A stretch of 64,000 bases of DNA, taken from Caldithrix abyssi DSM 13497. GTDB taxonomy: Bacteria; Calditrichota; Calditrichia; Calditrichales; Calditrichaceae. The translations under genes and the position numbers were made by a program. A model generated the notes under the pieces. It worked only from the letters and a program-made list of their open reading frames with translations, was not told the DNA's origin and ran no database searches. The stretch spans positions 3,408,501 to 3,472,500 of the forward strand of contig NZ_CP018099.1 of assembly GCF_001886815.1 (NCBI RefSeq), read 5' to 3'. This document shows, in pieces, positions 9,395 to 18,291 of this stretch (position 1 is the stretch's first letter; each line of letters begins with the position of its first letter).

Positions 9395-9873
9395 ATTACA
9401 ATTCTGCCATTAATTTATTCATTCGGACGGAAATGTTTTTTACTGACGAATTATCCCGCCAGAGTAAATGACTGCGCCCACATGATCACGCTCTCCAGAA
9501 AAGCGGCAGGAGGTGAGGGCTATTGTAAACTTTTCCCTATTTTTTTTAATTTTCGCTTTTGAGACACCCTCAGAAAACTTCAAAATCCAATAAGACAATC
9601 CATCCTTTAAAGGATTTTTTTACTGGAATGGTAAAAAATACCTTTTTTAAGTGAACTCAATATTAAAACATTTAAGAGATTTTACCTTTTTAAAGAGACT
9701 CCTCTCTCCACTGCGTTCCAGATGAGAAAACGGCTCATGCTCAACCTAAGCCGCACTCATTCGTACACGCTCCCCGTGACTTCTATTAGTTTTATTTGTA
9801 AATTTACGAAAATAAAATAAATTCACAAAAAAGACAATAGTTAAAGAACACAGCAAACGGAATAGGAGGTACG
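9395..9873. other. Divergent intergenic region between ECF sigma operon and SDR gene
   Basis: No credible gene. It holds a GAGACACCCT motif near 9560 that resembles, in reverse, the solo GGGTGTCTCAAAA sequence at 33566 and the ends of the MITE-like element at 37825; the palindrome ATCCTTTAAAGGAT at 9602-9615; and a roughly 50-bp sequence (about 9606-9656) that recurs near 52100. Promoters for both flanking genes must lie here, but I cannot assign them. Confidence 0.5.
9606..9656 (+). repeat. Dispersed intergenic repeat, copy 1 (see 52101-52150)
   Basis: Shares a core with 52101-52150: AGGAT, then TTACTGGAAT, an A-rich run, ATACCT, and GTGAACT in the same order and spacing. Both copies sit upstream of a plus-strand gene. 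Similarity was judged by eye. Confidence 0.5.
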
Positions 9874-10650
9874 ATGTCTTTAACAGGAAGAATTGCCCTT
9901 GTAACCGGCGCCACCAGCGGAATTGGGAAAGCCACCGCCATCGCCCTGGCTCGTGAAGGAGCCAGCGTTATATTATTGGGCCGGCGCATTGAACGCCTGG
10001 AAGCCGTAGGCGAAGAGATAAAAAAACGTTTTAAAGCCAACTGGATTGCCTTACCTGTGGATGTACGCGATTTTGCAGCGGTTCAAACGGCGATTAACGG
10101 CCTGCCGGAATTCTGGAAAAATATTGACATTTTGATCAATAATGCCGGCCTGGCTTTCGGCCTTTCCCGATTGCATGAAGGCGAAGTGGAAGATTGGGAG
10201 GCAATGATCGATACGAATGTCAAAGGCTTACTCTACGTAACGCGCACCGTGGTACCGGGCATGGTAAAACGCGGTAAGGGCGATGTGGTTAACATTGGCT
10301 CCATTGCCGGACACGAGGTTTACCCTGGAGGTAATGTGTATTGCGCTACCAAACATGCGGTTGACGCTTTAACCAAAGGATTGCGCATCGACCTGGTGGA
10401 TACGCCCATCCGTGTTTCTTCCGTGGATCCCGGTTTAGTAGAAACGGAATTTAGCATCGTCCGCTTTAAAGGAGACAAAGAAAAGGCCAAAAATGTGTAC
10501 CGCGGCATGCAGCCTCTTACAGGCGAGGACATTGCAGAAACCATCGTCTTTATCGTCAGTCGTCCGCCGCACGTACAAATTGCAGATGTTGTCATCTTTC
10601 CCACGGCTCAGGCTTCGGCCACCATTGTACATAGAGAAGAGAATGGGTAA
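9874..10650 (+). CDS. Short-chain dehydrogenase/reductase (YdfG-like)
   Basis: 258 aa classical SDR. Cofactor site TGATSGIG at residues 11-18, NNAG at about 89, catalytic Ser in NIGSIAG, and Y-x3-K in YCATK. The C-terminal DPGLVETEFS segment resembles YdfG, which oxidises 3-hydroxy acids such as serine or L-allo-threonine with NADP, but substrate cannot be fixed from sequence. An Arg follows the dinucleotide-binding strand (GRRIERL), suggesting NADP preference. Strong ribosome site AGGAGG 6 nt before ATG. Stands alone between an ECF operon and enolase. Confidence 0.9.
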   Translation: MSLTGRIALVTGATSGIGKATAIALAREGASVILLGRRIERLEAVGEEIKKRFKANWIALPVDVRDFAAVQTAINGLPEFWKNIDILINNAGLAFGLSRLHEGEVEDWEAMIDTNVKGLLYVTRTVVPGMVKRGKGDVVNIGSIAGHEVYPGGNVYCATKHAVDALTKGLRIDLVDTPIRVSSVDPGLVETEFSIVRFKGDKEKAKNVYRGMQPLTGEDIAETIVFIVSRPPHVQIADVVIFPTAQASATIVHREENG

Positions 10651-10652
10651 GC

Positions 10653-10687
10653 GTTTAGGAGTTTAGAGGTTTAGAGGTTTAGGGGTT
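10653..10687 (+). repeat. Short octamer tandem repeat
   Basis: Four tandem octamers just after the SDR stop: GTTTAGGA, GTTTAGAG, GTTTAGAG, GTTTAGGG, then GTT. No function is evident; possibly replication slippage. Confidence 0.7.
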
Positions 10688-10891
10688 GAATCGATCAAAG
10701 TCGGCGTGCAGAGCCCCTGGCCAATAAAGCAAAAGAATGTTTGTTGGCCGGTTTCGTCTGGCGCAGGAACTTGTTACTCCTTTTTGTGTTGAATAAAACG
10801 CTGTAACAATTTCATTGAAAGATTTTTTTGAACTTTTTGCGATCACTGTTTATTTTGTGAAAATGTTAATATTAAAAACCGGTCAGATTAA

Positions 10892-12196
<1,305 letters not shown>

Positions 12197-12204
12197 TTCA
12201 GAGG

Positions 12205-12235
12205 AGCCTGGCAGAAACTTTCTGCCAGGCTTTTA
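12205..12235 (+). terminator. Intrinsic terminator after enolase
   Basis: Perfect 13-bp stem AGCCTGGCAGAAA / TTTCTGCCAGGCT followed by TTTT. It ends only 7 nt before the next ATG. Confidence 0.85.
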
Positions 12236-12241
12236 AAAATC

Positions 12242-12559
12242 ATGAAAACTAAAAAAAGAAAACGCAACAAGACCACACCTAAAAACATTTTAAAAATCCT
12301 GATCGGGTTTTTTATTTTTGCCGTGGTCTATTTATTATTTTTTTCCGGACCACGCAGCGTTATCCAGTATTTTAAACAAACCACTTACAAAAAATCCCTG
12401 CAAAAAGAAATCCAGTCCCTCAAAAATGAAAAGCAATCTTTAAAAAAAGAAGCCGAACGCTTAAAAAACGACCTGGACTATATTGAAAAAATCGCCAGAG
12501 AAAAGTATAATATGAAAAAGAAAGACGAAAAGGTTTACAAAATTATCAAGGAAAAGTAA
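12242..12559 (+). CDS. FtsB/DivIC-like septum formation initiator protein
   Basis: 105 aa. A basic N-terminus, one membrane helix (about residues 19-36), then a periplasmic coiled coil (about 50-85, rich in KSLQKEIQSLKNEK-type heptads) and the closing IAREKYNMKKKDEKVYKI segment that is typical of FtsB/DivIC. These proteins form the FtsQLB division sub-complex. Gene order after enolase matches that of ftsB in many bacteria. The start is odd: the enolase terminator lies just upstream and no clear Shine-Dalgarno is seen, so expression may depend on readthrough or on translation from a near-leaderless transcript. Confidence 0.82.
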   Translation: MKTKKRKRNKTTPKNILKILIGFFIFAVVYLLFFSGPRSVIQYFKQTTYKKSLQKEIQSLKNEKQSLKKEAERLKNDLDYIEKIAREKYNMKKKDEKVYKIIKEK

Positions 12560-12579
12560 CCATTAAAGGGATCGGATCA

Positions 12580-14340
12580 CTGAAACCGCGATATTTTATC
12601 CTTTACTTTGTGCTTATTTTTGCGCTAAACTTGCGCTCTCAGGTGCCCGAAGTGCAACAGCTTAAATTGCCGGGACAGTTAACCACCGATTTTTACAAAC
12701 AAATCAACACCTACAACTGGATCGGCACATTCTCCGCACAGAGTCAGGACACCTCAAATCTCAATTGGTTGGTGCGCGATCGTTTTCAGAGCAATTTATT
12801 GATTCCCGCCGAAGGCAAAAAAAAATGGAAAGACGAACACACCCTGGACGGTTTGATTTACTGGAAACGTAAGCGATTTAACGCCGGACTCTATTTTTAC
12901 AGCTGGTATCAGAGCGACAAACAGGTGTCGCTAAACAATCAATTTGGCAATCATCGGCTGGGATTGTTTTTTGAAAACACCTTTTTGCAAAATATAAAAC
13001 TCACGCCCTACCTGGGCTATCAGAACGCCAAAAATCGTTCGCATGTGGACTGGGGCTGGGACACCGGCGGCCGGCTGCACCTGGATCGATATCATTTTAA
13101 CGCCTACACAGCCGATCTTAAAGCCAGCGCCAACCTCGATTTTTACCCGGAAAGGCAAAACAGAGAATACGATGTTAACGCTTACTTCACTTCCCGTTTT
13201 TCCAAATTTAGCATGGATTCCTTATTTGTTCGCTGGAATGATCTTTCCAAAGAATATTACGTTGCCGATTCCATTGAGCAGGTTACAATCAGCCAGCGAG
13301 AACTACAAAATAAATTGTATTACGATTTGAGCCCCACCAATCGATTGCTGGTACAAACGCGCCTGCAATCGCGAGAGATCTCGTACTTTAACGGCCGCTC
13401 CATCTTCCTTTTTGAAAATTATTTTCGCTACCTGCACTTAGGGCGTCGTTTAAATTTTTTATTAACCTTTCGCACCTCAGACGAAACCCAGGACAATGCC
13501 GGCACCGTGACCGACAGCCGCACCCGTCAAAGCGCTTTTAACGCCGATTTGAATTATTACATTAATCCAAAACACCGATTGATGTTTAACTTTGCCTACG
13601 TAAAATCCCAGTACGACACGCCCGATTCTGTGGTAAACAACGACGACCGCGACGAACAACGATTTGTTTTCAATATCCGTTATTCCTGGCAGATCAGTCC
13701 CGTGTTGACTCTGGATCTGCTGACTTACGCTTATCTTTTCCACCAGATTTACATCTACAAAGAACGCAGCGCCAGCAATAGCTGGAATCGCATTTACAAG
13801 TTAAATCCGCGCCTGCTTTACCAGTACGGTGCCGTTTCTAACCGACTGAGCACCGAAGTGCTGGCCAACTACACCGTTTACGACTTTGACCAACTATTCA
13901 GCGAACCCCGCAGTTTTGTCTTCCGCAAATACATCATTAGCGATTCTTTAATGATTCGCTATTACACCTTTCAATACCTGGGCGCTTATGCCCGGCTGGA
14001 ATTGGAAGACAAAGGAACCTTTTTCAGTCAGGAATTTGCCCAGCAGGTTTTGCAATCGTATCAAACGGAATTTTTTACGCTCTTTTTAAGAAACACGCAT
14101 TTTTTACTGTTTAAACTGGAAGTCGGTTTTACCTACTACCGCAGGCGACAGTGGCGTCATGTGCCAATCAAAACTTTAAACAGAACTTTGATTAACAAAG
14201 GGCCGTACGTGGAATTGAGCTACACGCTTATGCCGCGCATCAATTTTTTAGCCTCGCTCTCTTACCAGCAAGTGGATGACAGTCGTTTGCCAAATACCCG
14301 CTATCTTTCAGGAAAACTACGCCTAAATTATTATTTTTAA
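12580..14340 (+). CDS. Outer-membrane beta-barrel-like protein, unknown function (probable CTG start)
   Basis: About 586 aa. The longest reading from a usual start codon begins at a GTG at 12610, which would cut the signal peptide in half. Reading in frame from CTG at 12580 gives an initiator followed by KPRYFILYFVLIFALNLRS, a complete signal peptide, with AAAGGGA 8-13 nt upstream. No ATG exists in frame before 12610. The mature part is rich in alternating aromatic and polar residues with many Tyr/Arg pairs and ends KLRLNYYF, typical of an outer-membrane barrel with terminal Phe. I do not recognise the family. It lies 20 bp after the FtsB-like gene, so the two may share a transcript. Confidence 0.65.
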   Translation: MKPRYFILYFVLIFALNLRSQVPEVQQLKLPGQLTTDFYKQINTYNWIGTFSAQSQDTSNLNWLVRDRFQSNLLIPAEGKKKWKDEHTLDGLIYWKRKRFNAGLYFYSWYQSDKQVSLNNQFGNHRLGLFFENTFLQNIKLTPYLGYQNAKNRSHVDWGWDTGGRLHLDRYHFNAYTADLKASANLDFYPERQNREYDVNAYFTSRFSKFSMDSLFVRWNDLSKEYYVADSIEQVTISQRELQNKLYYDLSPTNRLLVQTRLQSREISYFNGRSIFLFENYFRYLHLGRRLNFLLTFRTSDETQDNAGTVTDSRTRQSAFNADLNYYINPKHRLMFNFAYVKSQYDTPDSVVNNDDRDEQRFVFNIRYSWQISPVLTLDLLTYAYLFHQIYIYKERSASNSWNRIYKLNPRLLYQYGAVSNRLSTEVLANYTVYDFDQLFSEPRSFVFRKYIISDSLMIRYYTFQYLGAYARLELEDKGTFFSQEFAQQVLQSYQTEFFTLFLRNTHFLLFKLEVGFTYYRRRQWRHVPIKTLNRTLINKGPYVELSYTLMPRINFLASLSYQQVDDSRLPNTRYLSGKLRLNYYF

Positions 14341-14398
14341 GACAGATACAAGAAATTTCTTTATGCAAAGGCGGTCCTTATTAATGACAGGCGATGGT

Positions 14399-14516
14399 GT
14401 CATTCCCGCGCAAGCCCACAGTCATTCCCGCGCAAGCGGGAATCCCTTCCACTCACCAACAGTCATTCCCGCGCACGCGGGAATCCCTCCCACCCTTCCA
14501 CGTCATTCCCGCGTAA
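14399..14516 (-). repeat. REP palindromes (small cluster, cut by IS)
   Basis: One partial and two complete copies of the GTCATTCCCGC..GCGGGAATCCC palindrome, plus the left half of a fourth unit interrupted by the IS at 14517. They are in the opposite orientation to the large array at 20.9-21.7 kb, with the same kinds of spacer (for example CCTTCCACGTCATT). Confidence 0.9.
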
Positions 14517-16223
14517 GAGGCTGTTGCAAATTCAGTTTGAGTAAAATTCAAAAAATTTGTAAATTCTGGGCGACAGATAAAACAAGTAATAACAAAGGAA
14601 TTCCATGAGTTTTATTACTTATAATCGCTCACAAATGAATCTCTTTGGCTATAGTGTGGAAGATTTTGCCAGAGACGATCCAAAGAGTCGATTTGTAGTG
14701 GAGTTGGTTTCGCGCCTTGATTTAAGTGCACTTTATTCCCGTTATAGTTCACAAGGCGGTGATTCTTATGCCCCAGACATGATGCTTGCCTTATGGTTTT
14801 ATGCTTATAGTAACGGCATTACCAGCACCCGTAAGCTGGAGGAATTGTGTAAATATGATACGCGCTACATTTATATCACTGGGAATCAGCATCCGGATCA
14901 TAGTACATTAAGTCGTTTTCGCAAGGCACATTTGGATTTATTAGACCAATATTTTGTAGAGATACTTTTAATTGCCCAGGCCGAAGGCATAAGTAGTTTC
15001 AACCAGATAGCCATAGATGGCACGAAAATCAAAGCGCACAGCAGTAAGCGTCATGGCTACACTGAGGATCAATTAGACAAACGTATAGAGAAGTTAAGAG
15101 CAGAGATCAAGCAATACATGCAGCGCTGTAATTTTGTAGAACAGGGGGCCACGGATGAATTAGATTTAGAAACTCTTCGAGCGGAGAAAGAACGGCTTGA
15201 GCGCTTAGAGAAAGAGATATTAGAACGTAAAGCCCAATTGAAAGAGCGTAAGAAACAGCTCAAATCAGAACACCGTTCAAGACATCAAATAAATGTAAAA
15301 GAGCCGGATGCCCGCATGATGCCTTCGGTGGATGGACCGGGCTATAACGCACAATTAGGCGTAGATATGTCCAGTCATTTAATAGTAGCTCATGAAGTCG
15401 TAAGCCAGCCCAACGACCAGGGTCAATTCATACCGATTCAAGAACAAGTAGAGAAGAATCTTGGTTCAGATGATAAGCGATCTTACACGGCCGATTCCGG
15501 TTATCACAATAGCACAGACCTAAAAGAATTGGAAGAAAAGCAGATTGATGCCGTAATAGCCGATCCCCAGTTATCCAATCGTTCGATAAAGGAGACACCA
15601 ACCTCCAAGGAAGAATTGCAAAAAGAAGAAAGAAAACTAAAACGAAGTGATTTTGTGTATCATGAACAGGGAGATTACTATGAATGTCCGACGGGTAAGA
15701 AGCTTTTTCCAGTTGAGAGAAATAGCGAACGGATCGTATATCGTTCCAATGATTGTCAGGATTGTCCCTTAATTAATTTATGCATTTCCAGTAAAAAGAA
15801 AGTTAAGCAAATCCATCGTTCAGTTAATGAGAGTTATTGCGAACGTATGGCGAAAAAGTTACAAACTTCAGCGGCGCAGGAACGACTAAAAAAGCGTTCG
15901 GTGACAGTTGAACCTGTTTTTGGTAACTTGAAGCATAATTTAGGCTATCGTGGATTTTCCTTATCTGGTCTTAATAATGTTCGTAGTGAATTTACGTTAA
16001 TGTGTATTGGGCATAATATTAATGTTCTATTTAAAAATATGTTAGGGAAACGTTTAGCAGCGTTTATAACAGCATCACAAGAAAAAGATGATCTATTAAT
16101 TTTATTTTCAAAGAATATTTTGGCGTTTTTAATTCTATATTTTGCCCAACGCTTAAGAATGAGAAAAAATTATCAATATCGGAGAATATAAGCATTAATT
16201 CCTCCCCCCCATGCAACAGCCTC
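14517..16223 (+). mobile_element. IS1182-family insertion sequence, complete
   Basis: 1707 bp with perfect 12-bp terminal inverted repeats GAGGCTGTTGCA (14517-14528) and TGCAACAGCCTC (16212-16223). It is flanked by GTAA on both sides (14513-14516 and 16224-16227), consistent with a 4-bp target duplication. Removing the element and one GTAA restores a normal REP unit. It carries one intact transposase gene. Because the ends, ORF and duplication are intact, insertion appears recent. Confidence 0.9.
14605..16191 (+). CDS. IS1182-family transposase
   Basis: 528 aa. N-terminal DUF772-type domain (RFVVELVSRLDLSALY, then YAPDMMLALWFYAYSNGITSTRKLEE, and HPDHSTLSRFRK) followed by the DDE core: first Asp in IAIDGTKIKAHSS, second in YTADSGYHN, and the C-terminal RSVTVEPVFGNLKHNLGYRGF with the catalytic Glu. 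A central charged coiled coil (about 155-225) interrupts the core. A cysteine cluster DCQDCPLINLCISSKK is also typical. Start ATG has AAAGGAA upstream. It moves the surrounding element by cut-and-paste or copy-paste. Confidence 0.93.
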   Translation: MSFITYNRSQMNLFGYSVEDFARDDPKSRFVVELVSRLDLSALYSRYSSQGGDSYAPDMMLALWFYAYSNGITSTRKLEELCKYDTRYIYITGNQHPDHSTLSRFRKAHLDLLDQYFVEILLIAQAEGISSFNQIAIDGTKIKAHSSKRHGYTEDQLDKRIEKLRAEIKQYMQRCNFVEQGATDELDLETLRAEKERLERLEKEILERKAQLKERKKQLKSEHRSRHQINVKEPDARMMPSVDGPGYNAQLGVDMSSHLIVAHEVVSQPNDQGQFIPIQEQVEKNLGSDDKRSYTADSGYHNSTDLKELEEKQIDAVIADPQLSNRSIKETPTSKEELQKEERKLKRSDFVYHEQGDYYECPTGKKLFPVERNSERIVYRSNDCQDCPLINLCISSKKKVKQIHRSVNESYCERMAKKLQTSAAQERLKKRSVTVEPVFGNLKHNLGYRGFSLSGLNNVRSEFTLMCIGHNINVLFKNMLGKRLAAFITASQEKDDLLILFSKNILAFLILYFAQRLRMRKNYQYRRI

Positions 16224-16239
16224 GTAAGCGGGAATCCCC
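16224..16239 (-). repeat. Right half of the REP unit split by the IS
   Basis: GTAAGCGGGAATCCCC continues the palindrome whose left arm ends at 14516; GTAA is the duplicated target. Confidence 0.85.
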
Positions 16240-16344
16240 TCCTTTTCACATAATAAATATGTATTGAATTGAATATTTAAAATATGGCGCTTAATTTTTT
16301 AAAAAACAATGCATTAATTACATCAAAAAAGCGCACCGTTAGTA

Positions 16345-16374
16345 TTGCTTTTAGTTTGCTTTGCTGCGTATATT
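16345..16374 (+). promoter_or_regulatory. Candidate sigma-70 promoter for P5C dehydrogenase
   Basis: TTGCTT (16345-16350), 18-bp spacer, TATATT (16369-16374), 49 bp before the start codon. Assigned by eye only. Confidence 0.4.
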
Positions 16375-16422
16375 GTACCGATCGCAATCAAGCAAACCTG
16401 ACAAAATAAAGGAGGTTGAAAT

Positions 16423-18054
16423 ATGTCCAACGCCTATTTTAAAGTACCGACGCCGGTTAACGAACCGGTTTACGATTATGCCCCCGGAACGCCCGAACGC
16501 AAGGCTCTTAAAGATAAACTGGCAGAACTGCAGTCGCAGGAAATCGAAGTTCCGTTAATTATTGGCGGCAAAGAGATTTTTACCGGTCGTACGGCTGAGA
16601 TGCGCACGCCGCACAATCACAAAATCAAGCTGGGCGTGTACCACAAGGCCACGGCCAAAGAGGTGCAAATGGCCATTGACGCCGCTCTGGAAGCGCGTAA
16701 AGCATGGGCCGAAATGCCCTGGGAAGACCGCGTGGCTATTTTCTTAAAAGCTGCTGACTTGCTGGCCGGCCCATGGCGCTACACATTGAATGCGGCCACC
16801 ATGTTGGGGCAGTCTAAAACAGCCTACCAGAGCGAAATTGACGCCGTGGCCGAGTTAGTCGATTTCTGGCGTTTTAACACCTACTACATGGCCCGATTGA
16901 TGGAAGAACAACCATACTCGCCCAGAGGGTTCTGGAATCGCATGGAATATCGGCCGCTGGAAGGTTTCATTTTTGCCGTAACGCCCTTTAACTTTACCTC
17001 AATCGCCGGCAACCTGCCCACCGCGCCGGCCATCGTGGGTAATGTGGCTCTGTGGAAACCGGCCTCCTCCGCGGTGTATTCCGCCTACTTTATCATGAAA
17101 TTGCTACAGGAAGCCGGCTTACCCGACGGCGTGATCAACTTCATTCCTGGCAGCGGAGCGCAGGTAGGCGATCCGGTTCTGGAAAGCGAACATCTGGCAG
17201 GCATCCACTTTACCGGTTCTACCAACACCTTCCAGGCCATGTGGCGCAAGGTGGGCGAAAACATCCACAAAATGAAATACTACCCGCGCATCGTCGGCGA
17301 AACGGGCGGTAAAGACTTCATCTTTGTGCATCCATCAGCCAAAATCAAACCGCTGGTCGTGGCCACCATTCGCGGCGCCTTTGAGTATCAGGGACAAAAA
17401 TGTTCGGCTGCCTCGCGCATGTACATTCCCGAATCGCTGTGGCCGGAGTTCAAAGAGATGTACATCGAAGAAGTGAAAAAGATCAAAATGGGCGAGCCCA
17501 CCGATTTCCGCAACTTTATGACGGCCATTATCGACCGCGGCGCTTTTGAAACCATCACCTCGTACATCGATTACGCCCAGAAATCTGACGAAGCCGAAAT
17601 CATTACCGGCGGTAAATACGACGACTCCAAAGGCTTTTTCATCGAACCGACGACCATCGTAACCACCAATCCCAGATTTAAAACCATGGAAGAAGAAATC
17701 TTTGGACCGGTGTTAACCATCTACGTTTACAAAGACGAGCAGTTCGAAGAAACCCTGGAACTGTGCGACAACACCTCGCCTTACGGATTAACCGGCGCCA
17801 TCTGGGCCCAGGATCGCCAGGCATTGCGTATCATGTCCGACAAACTGCGCAACGCGGCCGGCAACTTTTACATCAACGACAAACCAACCGCGGCCGTTGT
17901 GGGCCAGCAGCCTTTTGGCGGCGCGCGTGCTTCCGGAACCAACGACAAAGCCGGCAGCTATCTGAACATGATCCGCTGGATGAACGTCCGTTCCATTAAA
18001 GAGACCATGGTCCCGCCAGAAGACTGGACTTACCCTTTTATGGGCGATAAGTAA
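16423..18054 (+). CDS. pruA: L-glutamate gamma-semialdehyde dehydrogenase (1-pyrroline-5-carboxylate dehydrogenase)
   Basis: 543 aa aldehyde dehydrogenase. It oxidises glutamate semialdehyde to glutamate with NAD, the second step of proline catabolism. Motifs: N-terminal FKVPTPVNEPV segment typical of the stand-alone, eukaryote-like P5CDH form, FNFTSIAGNLPTAP, general base Glu in VGETGGKDF, nucleophile Cys in QGQKCSAASR, and EEIFGPVLTIYVY. AAAGGAGG lies 8 nt before the ATG. The proline dehydrogenase gene is not adjacent. Followed by a strong terminator, so probably monocistronic. Confidence 0.95.
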   Translation: MSNAYFKVPTPVNEPVYDYAPGTPERKALKDKLAELQSQEIEVPLIIGGKEIFTGRTAEMRTPHNHKIKLGVYHKATAKEVQMAIDAALEARKAWAEMPWEDRVAIFLKAADLLAGPWRYTLNAATMLGQSKTAYQSEIDAVAELVDFWRFNTYYMARLMEEQPYSPRGFWNRMEYRPLEGFIFAVTPFNFTSIAGNLPTAPAIVGNVALWKPASSAVYSAYFIMKLLQEAGLPDGVINFIPGSGAQVGDPVLESEHLAGIHFTGSTNTFQAMWRKVGENIHKMKYYPRIVGETGGKDFIFVHPSAKIKPLVVATIRGAFEYQGQKCSAASRMYIPESLWPEFKEMYIEEVKKIKMGEPTDFRNFMTAIIDRGAFETITSYIDYAQKSDEAEIITGGKYDDSKGFFIEPTTIVTTNPRFKTMEEEIFGPVLTIYVYKDEQFEETLELCDNTSPYGLTGAIWAQDRQALRIMSDKLRNAAGNFYINDKPTAAVVGQQPFGGARASGTNDKAGSYLNMIRWMNVRSIKETMVPPEDWTYPFMGDK

Positions 18055-18083
18055 ACGTTTTCTGAAATCTGCCTGAACTAAAA

Positions 18084-18142
18084 ACTCACTACACGCCTTT
18101 CTGGTATTATGGGAAAGGCGGTAGTGGGTTTTTCTTTTTTTT
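18084..18142 (+). terminator. Intrinsic terminator after pruA
   Basis: Long stem ACTCACTAC..CGCCTTTC paired with GAAAGGCG..TAGTGGGT, 10-nt loop, followed by a T-rich tract (18129-18142). Confidence 0.85.
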
Positions 18143-18291
18143 AAGCTCATCCCTCACTCCCATGCACAAGCATTTGTTATTATCTGCCAATATTCTTAAT
18201 TTTGCAATGATTTGAATGATGAATCTTTTCATCGCTCTTTGGCGTAAATGTTGAACTCAGGTCCATTAAGCAGGATTGGAACGACAAATCA

